This document shows, piece after piece, positions 50,972 through 61,489 of a stretch of 64,000 bases of DNA. Position 1 is the first letter of the stretch, and each line of letters begins with the position of its first letter. Made by a program: the position numbers and the translations under genes. The DNA lies in NCBI GenBank assembly GCA_031270945.1, contig JAISWZ010000716.1, positions 1 through 64,000 of the forward strand, given 5' to 3'. A model generated the notes under the pieces. The model had not been told where the DNA came from. It did not search any database and saw only the letters and a list, made by a program, of their open reading frames with translations. Origin of the DNA: Clostridiales bacterium. GTDB taxonomy: Bacteria; Bacillota; Clostridia; Lachnospirales; WQUN01.

Positions 50972-51442
50972 AGAATATCATATATCTTTTTTCGTGTTTT
51001 GGCAAGAGGATTTTTTAAGCTTTGACACGGAAAACTTGGCTAAAGCCAAAACCGCTTTATTGGCAACTGTTTCTGTAAAGCTGGTTCAGGCTCGATTGTT
51101 AAAAATGCATCAAAGTATTGTCCCCTTGCGCAAGGCGCAAGGGCTTAGGCGTTTTGTCATGTAAAGCTTTGAAAAAATATGCCAAGCGCCGTTTTTGGCA
51201 CATGCGCTACCTGACGCACCGAACTGATTGCATCAATGCACACAAGTGGCTGAGAGTTAAGCATTTTATCTTGTAAAGCTTGGAAATAATATGTATGCTT
51301 TTGAGCAACTGAGGCGCTGTTTTGGTCATATGCGCTGCCTGACGCGCAAAACTAACGCTTTAAATGTCAGTTTTGCTGCAAAGGATTGATTATTGATTAA
51401 AACTCAGATATGATTGTTGTGGCGAGAATTTTGGAGCATTAT

Positions 51443-51572
51443 GAGCATATCCCAAAATTATATCCGAGGCGCCGAAAAAATCCGGATGTTTGCTCGTAGA
51501 AGCCCGAGCAAACTAGTTGAAGCATTCGCCAGGATTTTTTCGGCGCCATTTCGGAATTTTGGGATATGCTCT
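51443..51572. repeat. Palindromic intergenic element, long variant
   Basis: gagcatatcccaaaattatatccgaggcgccgaaaaaatcc...ggattttttcggcgccatttcggaattttgggatatgctc. Confidence 0.9.
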
Positions 51573-51826
51573 ATGAAGCGCCGGATCTTGTTCGCTAAAA
51601 AAATGACGCATTTCACGCTGCCGGTATGCGTGATAGAGCGCAAACTAAAAGGCAGTTTGAAACGCTTGATGCGCTTCAGCTGCGCAGAGAGCGGCAAGAC
51701 CAAATTTCGCTTGGAAAGGAGGGCAGCCCGCCAGAGCCCGATACATATATGAACCGCGCAGCAGGGCTTCGGCTTTTAGACATATCCTATGTTTTCGCCA
51801 AAACTCTTAAGAGGGAGAGAAGAAAC

Positions 51827-53545
51827 ATGTTCAAGCGCACCAGTTTAGCATTCCGCGCGGCCGCTTTCGCAATCGCATTTTTGATCTCGACCAGCTTCGT
51901 GTCAACAAGCGCCAGCGCCTACTACTTTGACGTAAGCTCCTGGGCAGTGAGCTCGGTTAACACTGCGAGGACCCTGGGCATAATTCCTAGCTTCATAATC
52001 GGCACGGACTATACCCAGAGCATGACCAGAGAGCAGTTCTGCGATTTGATCATAAGGACATACGACCGCTTGACTGGCGTACCCTTTGACACTTCGCTCA
52101 CAGGGGACATATCCAGCACCCCGTTTCAAGACTCTTATAACAAGAACGTAAAAAGGGCCGCCGAACTGGGAATAGTGGCAGTCAATGAAAAAAAGGCTTT
52201 TAAGCCTAGAGATGTTCTCACCCGGCAAGACACGGCAGTTATGACCGCCAACGCGCTAAAAGCCCTAAACGCAAATCTGGATTACTCAGAATCCCAGCTA
52301 GACGCGCTGAAGGACAAGGACAGCATTGCGCAATCATCTAGGGCTCATATAGCGGCTTTAGTTGGCGGAGAGTACATGTTCGCCAGGGAGGACGGAGGCT
52401 TTCACCCCGAAGAGGCCGTTTCTTGCGAAGAGGCCGTGGCGCTATGCCTTCGAGTGTTTCAGCGGAACAACAAGCTGAACATTCAGCCCAACGTCATACA
52501 GATCACATCGCACACGGACGGTTCCTTTGTGCCAATATCAGACATTCGCTTGACGTGGACAAGCTCCAACCACGCGCCAGGCGTCACTTATGAAGTCATG
52601 TCCTTGACGCCAGACCTGGACGGCTACATGTATCCATGGCCATTTACCGATGAAAGCACAGCAAGCTTAAATGCGACCATTCCGAAGAGGTATATCGAGA
52701 ACGCCACAGAGCGGGTATTTGCGATCAGGGATTCCAACGGCGTCTATTCGCCAATTGTGCGCTTGTTCATAGGAAGCAAGGGGATTCGAATCCTGAACAA
52801 GGACTACGTCACCCCTGACTCAAACGGAAACATCACGATTTCCTGGAACAAGCTAAGCGACGTGACGGACTACAGCGTTACCATAGTTGAAAAGAGGGCT
52901 TCCGGACTGCCCGAAATTCCGGTTGGAGCAACAACAACCGCCAAGGCTGAGGGAGCAAGCTACACTTTCAAATCCAAAGCCAACTGCGCGTACCAGGTTT
53001 CTCTCAAAGCAACAACCTCTGGAGGCACAAGCTACAGCGACACCGCTACAATTTACGCAAAGAGGTCATCCTTAAAAAATGCGCCTTTCTCCTACTCCTC
53101 AAAAGCGGAGGCGCAAAAGGACATGACTAAAGTGACCTTCCCTATATGGAAGCTCAGCGGAGGGAAAAAGGTCGAAAGCAAAGCCAGCGTTACTGTCCAC
53201 AAGGATCTGGCTGATTCTGTAGTTAAGATCTTTACCCAGATATTCAACGGGCCAGAGAAGTTTCCGATAAAGGACATAGGCGGGTTTGACTGGCGAGCAG
53301 CGAACTCTGACGGCTCTTACTCAGCCCATAACAGCGGGCAGGCAATAGACATAAACTCCAACGAGAATTACTGCATTTACCCAAGCGGCAGAGTCGTGGG
53401 AAGCTACTGGAAGCCTGGCGTAGATCCGTACTCCATTACGCCTTACGGAGATGTAGTGACCGCTTTTGAGGCGAATGGCTGGTACTGGCTTGGAGACTCT
53501 TATGGCACGAAGGATTACATGCATTTCAGCTCCAGCGGGAAATAA
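51827..53545 (+). CDS. Secreted protein with SLH-like repeats, Fn3-like region and C-terminal M15 (VanY-like) peptidase domain
   Basis: Signal peptide MFKRTSLAFRAAAFAIAFLISTSFVSTSASA; SLH-like SMTREQFCDLIIRTYDRLTG; C-terminal AHNSGQAIDINSNENY...GWYWLGDSYGTKDYMHFSS. Start set at 51827. Confidence 0.88.
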   Translation: MFKRTSLAFRAAAFAIAFLISTSFVSTSASAYYFDVSSWAVSSVNTARTLGIIPSFIIGTDYTQSMTREQFCDLIIRTYDRLTGVPFDTSLTGDISSTPFQDSYNKNVKRAAELGIVAVNEKKAFKPRDVLTRQDTAVMTANALKALNANLDYSESQLDALKDKDSIAQSSRAHIAALVGGEYMFAREDGGFHPEEAVSCEEAVALCLRVFQRNNKLNIQPNVIQITSHTDGSFVPISDIRLTWTSSNHAPGVTYEVMSLTPDLDGYMYPWPFTDESTASLNATIPKRYIENATERVFAIRDSNGVYSPIVRLFIGSKGIRILNKDYVTPDSNGNITISWNKLSDVTDYSVTIVEKRASGLPEIPVGATTTAKAEGASYTFKSKANCAYQVSLKATTSGGTSYSDTATIYAKRSSLKNAPFSYSSKAEAQKDMTKVTFPIWKLSGGKKVESKASVTVHKDLADSVVKIFTQIFNGPEKFPIKDIGGFDWRAANSDGSYSAHNSGQAIDINSNENYCIYPSGRVVGSYWKPGVDPYSITPYGDVVTAFEANGWYWLGDSYGTKDYMHFSSSGK

Positions 53546-53554
53546 AATAAAATG

Positions 53555-53590
53555 GCGGCCCGGCTTGGATTTCAAGCCGGGCCGCGTTTT
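53555..53590 (+). terminator. Rho-independent terminator
   Basis: ggcccggcttggatttcaagccgggccgcgtttt. Confidence 0.75.
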
Positions 53591-53957
53591 GTAAAAAGCA
53601 TCCAGGCATTAGCCAGGGGACCATGGAGCTGAGCCATGGAGGGGTTATCCGAAAAATCCGTGAGCCTGTCTCGCGCTTAGGGATGGCTGTGAGACCATCG
53701 CAATGCAACTCGATTTCCGGGACCAGAAAAACGTCCGACAAGTCAAAGTCTTGAGAATCGCGCTCCCGCCAAAAGTAGCACTCGATTCTAATCTCTGTAT
53801 GATTAACATTTAATGTTATCTATGCATGAAATCCGCTTTGCGATTACTACGCATTGGCAAACCGCTCGGTAAACGGCTAAGTGTATACTCTACATGGCGG
53901 CCTAGCCGGAATACCAAGCTGGGCCGCGCTTTGCGAAACATGCTCTCTGAATTGCAC

Positions 53958-56138
53958 TTATTTTTCTCCCTCATCAATTTTCGCCTCATGCTTATATTCG
54001 CCTTTTGCTTTGAAATAAAACCAATCTCTCAGCATAAGGTATTGATCTTCATCCAATTCGATCTTGCCTAGCACAAGCAATTCCAGCATGTTTGCCAAAG
54101 ATCTCTTAAGGCTCAAAGGGTCCGAATCAAACGAATCATCTCCAGCTTCCCTAAAGACGGGGTGCAAATAACATTGCCGCTTGATTGGGTAGATGAAGTC
54201 AAACAAAAAGCCCTTGTTCTTGATCTGATCGTATTCCTCTGCAAGCCTATCCATCTGTTCGCCAATACCGACCACGCGAACCCATGCCTTGCTTCTGGTC
54301 ATAGCTGCATAGATGGAGTTTCTGGTTCTTGTAAGTTCATGTTTCGAAAAGTATGATGTCTGTGCCTGAATAACATAGACCATTGGCGCTTCATTCGATC
54401 TCGCCTTGAAGATGTTGCTGATCGGAATTGAATCTCCGTTCCAGAATGCGTCTTCCTCGCAGTCTATAGCGACCAAGTGACATTTTATTCCATTATCTTC
54501 TAGCATATATCTGATTCCCCTGCTGCCTGTTGACAACAGCTGCCTCTCGGGAACCACAACCATAATATCCCTACCCCGTAGCCCATCTTCATTCAGGTTG
54601 CGCCTTATTTCTCGAAACACCCAGGCATCATGCTCTTCTTCTGATTTGAATGACTTGAAAACAATTTGATCATCGATGCCAGAATAATTGCCTTGCAGCA
54701 GTTGGGTTCTTGCCAAAACAACATGCTTGCCGTAATCCAAGCATCCGTCAATGACTTCATATCCCAAGTCGCTCCACAGCTCGATATTCTCAAACATTTG
54801 AAATATGCCAATCTCGCCCTTCATGGGTTCGCGGTATATCCCAAAGGCCAATGCATGCGCCACTGACAGGATAGCCGGAGGTCTGCCATAACACCCATTA
54901 AGCGCTATGTCCGAATTAGGTTCACTACAGGTGCCCACATAAAGGTTTACAAGAGGCATACCGTCTTCTCCATCGCCAAATATTTCTTCAGGTGGTGGCA
55001 GATACTGCAACCGCAAGCTTTGCATGTCATCATAAGCGTAGACAAGCCGTTTGGGGCTGTGAAGCATTGCGTAGCACATGCGCATAAAACTTACAGAAAA
55101 GTCCTGGGCTTCGTCTATAATTATAATGTCAAATATTTCAGCGCTATTGAAGTCAATATCCATAAGCCCTCTTTCGCAAGCTTCGCCGAACGGATCAGCT
55201 ATGCCCAGTTGGGTTTTGGCTCTTGAATATTCATAAAACGTTGTGTTGTTGATTTCAGTAAAGATTTGGTACATTCCTGCGTATTCATCTTTTCCGTTTT
55301 CAAGGCCCCAAGCTTGGCAAACAATCAAATTGTCCCAATTGGGAGTCAAGCCCGTTTGCCTGCGGTAATAGAACTCGATTGTGTTCCGCAAGCAGGCCCT
55401 TCCCGAAAGCGTGTTATAGGTAACCGCTATCCTCCATTCAGGGTGGCAGACATGAAGATACGCCGCTTTCAAAGCCAAAACAGTTGTCTTGCCAGACCCG
55501 GAAAGGCCGCGAATGCGCTGCACACCTTCTACCGTCTCTGTCACGGCCTTGATCTGGTTAAGATCAAGGCTGAAAGAAGACCTATTCTCTAGTTCTGCGA
55601 GTTGCGCTCCCTTTGAATTTTGATCCAATGATTTTCTGGCTGATGCTAGATTCTGCCTTCCAATAGTTCGAAGCGCTAAGCTTATCTCGTCGTATAGCTC
55701 GGGTTTGCTAAAATATAGGTTTGATAGAGTCGTTTCCAGCGTCTCTTCATTGCAGATTGGATAGCCTTCTTCAAAAGGCAATTCGTTGGCATTAGGAGCG
55801 AATGTAACAACGCTAAAATCAAAGAGAAGCTTACGCCTCTTCAAAAATTTGCTGAAGCCTTTGAGCCTCGACTCTACTACCTGGTAGGTTTCCTCTTGCT
55901 TTGTTGCGAAATCCTCAGGAACAGCTAGTTCCTCTATCAAGTTGAAAACGACCAAGCCCTTTTCGGGCGAAATCAGCAAGCAATCCAAAACGTTTACATT
56001 TGCTGATTCCATTACTGGGCAGACAAATGGATACCCAAAATATAGACAGCCAGTGATCTCGGTGTTTTCAAGGAAAAAGGCCTTTAACTTCTGGCAGGCC
56101 TGGGGCTTGCCAGTATAGCCGTTAACAATTTCAATCAT
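53958..56138 (-). CDS. Superfamily 1 helicase-like protein with a possible NERD-like N-terminal domain
   Basis: Walker A RGLSGSGKTT, Walker B FDIIIIDEAQDFS, helicase-like YAAMTRSKAWVRVVG; N-terminal ~150 aa of unassigned fold. Confidence 0.82.
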   Translation of the reverse strand: MIEIVNGYTGKPQACQKLKAFFLENTEITGCLYFGYPFVCPVMESANVNVLDCLLISPEKGLVVFNLIEELAVPEDFATKQEETYQVVESRLKGFSKFLKRRKLLFDFSVVTFAPNANELPFEEGYPICNEETLETTLSNLYFSKPELYDEISLALRTIGRQNLASARKSLDQNSKGAQLAELENRSSFSLDLNQIKAVTETVEGVQRIRGLSGSGKTTVLALKAAYLHVCHPEWRIAVTYNTLSGRACLRNTIEFYYRRQTGLTPNWDNLIVCQAWGLENGKDEYAGMYQIFTEINNTTFYEYSRAKTQLGIADPFGEACERGLMDIDFNSAEIFDIIIIDEAQDFSVSFMRMCYAMLHSPKRLVYAYDDMQSLRLQYLPPPEEIFGDGEDGMPLVNLYVGTCSEPNSDIALNGCYGRPPAILSVAHALAFGIYREPMKGEIGIFQMFENIELWSDLGYEVIDGCLDYGKHVVLARTQLLQGNYSGIDDQIVFKSFKSEEEHDAWVFREIRRNLNEDGLRGRDIMVVVPERQLLSTGSRGIRYMLEDNGIKCHLVAIDCEEDAFWNGDSIPISNIFKARSNEAPMVYVIQAQTSYFSKHELTRTRNSIYAAMTRSKAWVRVVGIGEQMDRLAEEYDQIKNKGFLFDFIYPIKRQCYLHPVFREAGDDSFDSDPLSLKRSLANMLELLVLGKIELDEDQYLMLRDWFYFKAKGEYKHEAKIDEGEK

Positions 56139-56212
56139 GTCAATCGCCTTCCGTAAAAATCCTGGCTTTCATAAGAGCTGGTTGATGCGTTTTGCGCGAA
56201 TGATCCCTGCCA

Positions 56213-57424
56213 TCACTCCTGTGCCCTGGCGATAAAACTCTGGCAACGAGATTCCACAAACTCCAGCGTTGGCTTGACTCGCGCTTCATACCGAGGAAAC
56301 CCGTTGACTGCTTTCATGCATTCGAGCAAAAGGCTTTCGTCTCTAATGGCAATAATCAGACTCTTTGCCTTTTCCGCAAGCACTCTTCGAACAGGGCAAG
56401 TTGCCAAAAAATCGTATGGCATGTTGAAGCTGGCAAAGTCAAACCTGGCTCTCATATCTTCTGGCCGCTCATAGTCCAAGGCCATTCCGTTATCCCATAC
56501 AGGGGCGAACCCAATAATTTTCTGCGTTGAATTCTCAATTAAAAAGCCCCAGTTGTTTAGGTGTCTGTCGTAATTCTCGATAAGGAAATCCAAAAAGCAC
56601 ATCTCATAAAAAGGAGAGATGTCACCAAAGTCATTTTTAAGGTTCTCTATTGCCATACTCAAGGAAACTCTGGTGATGCCGGGCAGCTTGAACCTAAAGT
56701 AGCGGCTTGCCGCAAGGAGGCCTTGCTCTTTCGTGGTGAACAGACTGGATATTGACGCTGGTCTTTCATTGCGCAGTTCCAGGCAATAGGGAATAGCGTT
56801 GACACCGATCCGCTTTGCTATCAGGTACGCTAAAGCCTCGGCAAACGGTTCCAAGCCTGCATTTGAATAGCCGGATGTTCCGCCTTTGCAGAGGACAATC
56901 CCGCTTGAAGCGCGTCGCCAATACTTTGGAAGCATTCCCTCCGTGGTGGTTTCCGGCGTGGGCAAGTACCTGGATATGTCGCCTGGAACCCCTGTAAACG
57001 CGATCCATCCCAAGGCCTCATCGAAAGGATTGTCGTAAAGGTTGATTTTATCATAATCCAGATTTTCTGACTCTTCCTGAATCCAAAATGTGTCGTTCAA
57101 GCTCATCCCATGAGAGTAGCACAAGACATCAAAGTGGTTCTGCACGTTTATCGCTGACAGCACGGCCTTCCTGTGATGCCGGTTTTCTGGTATTACGCGC
57201 CTTTCTATCCAGTCCTCAATATACGCAGAGTTGACGCTAAAACTTTGAAGCTCAATCGGCATAAGCGAGGGGTTTATGATGGAAATTACTTGGTATGTAT
57301 TTCCCAAAACATTAAGCTCGTGTTCAAAAGCGACAATTCGGGCATTGCCATTCATCAAATAGTATCGGGCCATATTGAGGGAAAGGGCCTCCTTTCGATC
57401 TTTGCCGCTTGGCAGGAGCTCCAA
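56213..57424 (-). CDS. HipA-like kinase-fold protein
   Basis: FLIENYDRHLNNWGFLIEN (catalytic D...N) and IGFAPVWDNGMALDY (D-[FW]-[DN]-like metal-binding). Confidence 0.7.
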   Translation of the reverse strand: MELLPSGKDRKEALSLNMARYYLMNGNARIVAFEHELNVLGNTYQVISIINPSLMPIELQSFSVNSAYIEDWIERRVIPENRHHRKAVLSAINVQNHFDVLCYSHGMSLNDTFWIQEESENLDYDKINLYDNPFDEALGWIAFTGVPGDISRYLPTPETTTEGMLPKYWRRASSGIVLCKGGTSGYSNAGLEPFAEALAYLIAKRIGVNAIPYCLELRNERPASISSLFTTKEQGLLAASRYFRFKLPGITRVSLSMAIENLKNDFGDISPFYEMCFLDFLIENYDRHLNNWGFLIENSTQKIIGFAPVWDNGMALDYERPEDMRARFDFASFNMPYDFLATCPVRRVLAEKAKSLIIAIRDESLLLECMKAVNGFPRYEARVKPTLEFVESRCQSFIARAQE

Positions 57425-57713
57425 ATGCGGTTGCTACTTATCCATGCCGAACCGCATTCAGGTATCCAAATCCGGAACTCTTAGGCGCCACAAGTATAAC
57501 TCCTCTGGTCTTCTTTATCAATCCCCTGAGTCAACCTGTTCCAGCAATGTCAAAGCGCCAAGCATTTCTGGCAAACTCAATTTCAACTAATATCTTAATT
57601 AGCATTGACATCTAGCGCATATAGTCGTAGAATAAGACCGTATTCCGTGATTTGCCCCGACACGAGCAGTCGCAATCCACCTTGTACTTTTAACATGCAA
57701 AAGGAGGTGCATC

Positions 57714-59147
57714 TTGAAGAAGGTTCTTGTTTTTATCGTGCTTGCAGTTGTAATCGCAACCGCAGCCATTTTCGCCCCCACCTTTTATCAAGCGGCAAGA
57801 CCCATAGTTCCACGGCTTTTAGATCTTGGCGAAAAGTATTTGCTGGAACTGAACTATGAGCAAGCTATCATGACGTTCACAAAGTTAATCGAGATTGAAC
57901 CCAAGAGCGAACGCGCCTATCTTGGCTTGGCTGAAGCGTATCTCGAAAATGGAGAACCTAAGAAGGCAATAGTCGTGTTGAAGGATGGATTGGAGCAGTT
58001 GCCTGACAGCGCAGCCATCAAGGCTTTGCTTGAGAAGCTGGCGGGTCCGGAGCCCTCTCCTGCCATTGCTCCTACTGAGCCACCCGTTAAATGGAAAGTG
58101 ATGTATGCGCAGTTCATCCAAGACCTTGAATATTTGTATATCGGCACTAGATTTCCTCACCTCCACTTGGACTATGAAGAATTGGCCGGCAACGATAATG
58201 AATTGAACGTTCGAAGCTTTCATATTCATGACATAGACGCGAACGGCATCCCTGAATTAATAGTGCAAAAGGCTTCTATGCATTACTCGACTAGCGATGT
58301 GTACACAATAGTCAACGATTCAATCCAATACATAGGCGCATGCGGATATCCACCCTTGATCTCAAGCGATAGCAACTTCCCAGGTGTATTTTCGACTAAT
58401 GAAGACTTGGGCTCAACTTATCTGGATTATAATTTCATACAAAACGGAGTAGTTTTCTTCTTGTCTGTCTATGCAGAAGATATCGAGAATGAATATTATG
58501 AAACAAGCAACAGCGCTCTCCTCGAAGCTTCCAAAAGCATTGAACCGCTTAAGCGCTTTATTGGAAGAGAAGCTATTATGGAAGAGCTAGGCGCCACTCT
58601 TGTCAAGAACTCTCCCGAAACCTACATTCCTATTAAATATCCAGTTTCATCATTTGACTATGTTGATGACGTTGAAGGAGAAGTCAAAAAGATTGATGCG
58701 GCTTACAACGAAGCCCTAGATATAATGAACTCAAGCGTTGGAACAGAGATTCCGAATACTGATTCTTATGATCCTTCCATTAAGCATCTCTACTTTAAAA
58801 ATGGCGAGCCTGTGATGTTTACGTACTTTGTGAAAAGTACACTCGCGAAATCTATCGATTACTTATTGCTTGGCAACGGCGGAAAAGAGCTGTTGTTTGT
58901 CTATTCTGAATACTCGCTCCCCAATTCCCCCCTCTTAATCACTCGCATGTACTTCAAGAACAATTCCCCATTCCGATTAATTGACGGTTATGGTTCAATA
59001 CATGACAACGCATATACTCATGAAGATTTTATCAAATACAATAATGCCTTCAAGATAGCCGCGCAAAAGTGCATCGATGACTTTTTGGAGAGAAAGACGT
59101 ACTTGATGGGTCGCTACTTTGATTTTTTGGCGGGGAACTCAAATTGA
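57714..59147 (+). CDS. Membrane-anchored TPR-containing protein
   Basis: N-terminal TM; TPR AIMTFTKLIEIEPKSERAYLGLAEAYLENGEPKKAIVVLKDGLEQLPDSAAI. TTG start with aaaggaggtg RBS. Confidence 0.82.
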   Translation: MKKVLVFIVLAVVIATAAIFAPTFYQAARPIVPRLLDLGEKYLLELNYEQAIMTFTKLIEIEPKSERAYLGLAEAYLENGEPKKAIVVLKDGLEQLPDSAAIKALLEKLAGPEPSPAIAPTEPPVKWKVMYAQFIQDLEYLYIGTRFPHLHLDYEELAGNDNELNVRSFHIHDIDANGIPELIVQKASMHYSTSDVYTIVNDSIQYIGACGYPPLISSDSNFPGVFSTNEDLGSTYLDYNFIQNGVVFFLSVYAEDIENEYYETSNSALLEASKSIEPLKRFIGREAIMEELGATLVKNSPETYIPIKYPVSSFDYVDDVEGEVKKIDAAYNEALDIMNSSVGTEIPNTDSYDPSIKHLYFKNGEPVMFTYFVKSTLAKSIDYLLLGNGGKELLFVYSEYSLPNSPLLITRMYFKNNSPFRLIDGYGSIHDNAYTHEDFIKYNNAFKIAAQKCIDDFLERKTYLMGRYFDFLAGNSN

Positions 59148-59205
59148 GCTCCCCCTTTATTAACACTCGAACCCTGATCACTGGAATTTCTAAGCGAGGT
59201 GCATC

Positions 59206-60142
59206 TTGAAGAAGGCTATCATTTTTGCCATAGTTGCGGTTATCATCGCAACCGTAGCCATTGCCGCCCCCACCTTTTACCAAGCATCAAGGCCCATAGT
59301 TCCACGGCTTTTAGACCTTGGAGAAAAGTATTTGCTAGAACTGAACTATGAGCAAGCTATCATGACGTTTACAAAGTTAATTGAGATTGAGCCCAAGAGC
59401 GAACGCGCCTATCTTGGCTTGGCAGAAGCGTATCTCGAAAACGGAGAGCCTGAGAAGGCAATAGAAGTGTTGAGGGATGGATTGGAGCAGTTGCCTGATA
59501 GCGCAGCCATCAAGGCTTTGCTTGAGAAGCTGACAAAAGTCGAGGAACCGGAGCCCTCTCCTACTCCTGCCCCTTCTCCTACCCCTGCGCCTGCTTATTG
59601 GAAAGCGATCTATGCGCAGTTCATCCAAAGCCTTGAGTATTTGAATATGGGAAATCCTAATGTTGACTACGATTATGAAGACGTAGCCAGCGTCGATAAT
59701 ATATCTTGTACGATCCTTTCACCTTCATGACATGGACGCGAACGGCATCCCTGAACTAATTGTGCAAAAGTCTAATCGGCGTTTTGGATGGGACGATGTG
59801 TTCACAATAGCAAACGATTCAATTGAATACTTGGGACAATGCAGGGATCCATCTTTTGTCTCAAGCGATAGCAGCTTTCCGGGGATATTTGCGAACATTG
59901 AAAGTATGGGCGTAATATTTGGCACTTACGACTCCATAAAAGATGGAGCAATTGACATTGAGGATGTTAATATATGGTATGTAAGTTATCCATTTGGTGA
60001 AAGAGTCGAGACTGTATCTTTTATATCAAGCAACAGCGCCCTTGTCGAAGCTTCAAGACGCACTGAGCCACTGAAGAGATATATTGGACGAGAAGCAATC
60101 ATGGAAGAGCTTGGTGTACCCCTTATCCTGAACGAGCCTTAA
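59206..60142 (+). pseudogene. Tandem paralogue of the TPR gene, broken by a frameshift and truncated
   Basis: ORF 59206-59730 matches the N-terminal half of the 57714 protein and ORF 59732-60142 matches its middle (MDANGIPELIVQK); 37 nt replace 39 nt at the junction; no match to its last ~140 aa. Confidence 0.75.
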
Positions 60143-60276
60143 GAGCATAAACCAAACTTACTTACTTATCAAAGGGGGCTCTCAAATGAGAGCCCCCCTC
60201 TTGCCCAATCAAACATCCAGCAGCTTTGCATCCAAGGACAATTTCTCTTTTTTTCACCCCATTGCCTCTATCTAGC

Positions 60277-61473
60277 CTATATCGAATCCCACGCTCTTGA
60301 CATCACATATCCTGACTCTTGGTAAAATTGAGTAGCAACCCATTCTATAACGTCTGCAATTTTTATGAAGTCTCGCTCTTGGCCTTTAATGCCTTTTTCC
60401 CTAAGCCTTTCCATCCTAATTATGGCTGCATCCATTAAGTACATAATGTTGTTAAAAGTTTGTTCAAAAGTGGATTTCGTTGCAACTTCGCACTGGATCT
60501 TCAAACAGTTCAGATAGTGTTTGAGAGAATCGTCATACCCATAAGTTGTTGAAGACGGCCTTGCCCCCTTAAACAGGACATCACTGAATGGATTTTTCAT
60601 ATAGGGAGAAAGTTTTAGGACTTCTGTCGCATCAGCTTTGCATGCCAAATCCAAGAAGGCTATTGTATATTCGGAATACGTCTTCGGATGATAATACCGT
60701 GTAGTCGTTCTCCTTATATAATCACTTTCGGGTGTTCCTAAAGCATGCAACTTGCAGCCATCAAAACTTGAATCTCCTAAAGCTATAGCGTCACACTTGG
60801 CTAACGACAGGCAAAGCAGTTGCTGGTTCGCATATCCAACAACAACTTCTTTATTGTCTCGCTTAATCCCGCCTACCAATGTCATCAGGTTGCGAAGCCA
60901 AACAAAATCATCAACAAAGTAATCCTGATGAGGATGCTCAAAGACAATGTAAACGCCATCTGAATCCCATTGGTACACGCTATCAAGGACATTCTCTATC
61001 ATCCATTCATCGATTGTCGGGCTAAAAGGCAAGGCGATTGTTTGAAGCGTTTTTCTTTTATTTGCGTACTTTTTCACGAGACTTGAGGCCTGGGCTTGCA
61101 ATGTGTGCCACTTATCGTAATCTGTAAGCATTTGAGACGGAATAATAAACGTATCAGATCCTATCAGATCGTTAACCTTAGAAACATAGTCTAAAACACA
61201 ATCAATGTTATCTTTTTCCATATCGATAACGTCATATTCAGGCAAAAAACTGCGCGTTGCTTTAAAGCATGCCTGATTTGAGCTATACATATGAGGGTCA
61301 AACATGACTTGGCCGCCATATTTTCGCATCTCATCGGAGAACTGTTTTGCATCCACAAGAGACATAGGACTTAAAATCGCAGTTGCTCCATTCCAGCGTT
61401 CTGATAATTCCGCAGTGATAGTTTGCATTTCTTGACTCGTTTGAATATAAAGCTTCATATTTGCCCCTTTCAA
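60277..61473 (-). CDS. Conserved-looking hypothetical protein, possibly TIM-barrel-like
   Basis: Alternating beta/alpha pattern (GGQVMFDPHMY, KTLQTIALPF, DGVYIVFEHP, KEVVVGY, KCDAIALGDSSF); 16 bp downstream of the ATPase gene. Confidence 0.6.
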   Translation of the reverse strand: MKGANMKLYIQTSQEMQTITAELSERWNGATAILSPMSLVDAKQFSDEMRKYGGQVMFDPHMYSSNQACFKATRSFLPEYDVIDMEKDNIDCVLDYVSKVNDLIGSDTFIIPSQMLTDYDKWHTLQAQASSLVKKYANKRKTLQTIALPFSPTIDEWMIENVLDSVYQWDSDGVYIVFEHPHQDYFVDDFVWLRNLMTLVGGIKRDNKEVVVGYANQQLLCLSLAKCDAIALGDSSFDGCKLHALGTPESDYIRRTTTRYYHPKTYSEYTIAFLDLACKADATEVLKLSPYMKNPFSDVLFKGARPSSTTYGYDDSLKHYLNCLKIQCEVATKSTFEQTFNNIMYLMDAAIIRMERLREKGIKGQERDFIKIADVIEWVATQFYQESGYVMSRAWDSI

Positions 61474-61489
61474 TACGCCGCATCTTGAT

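Noticed and set aside
59690-59740. Programmed ribosomal frameshift joining 59206-59730 and 59732-60142
   Set aside because: No obvious slippery heptamer or downstream stimulator was seen, and the copy is also C-terminally truncated, so decay is more likely.
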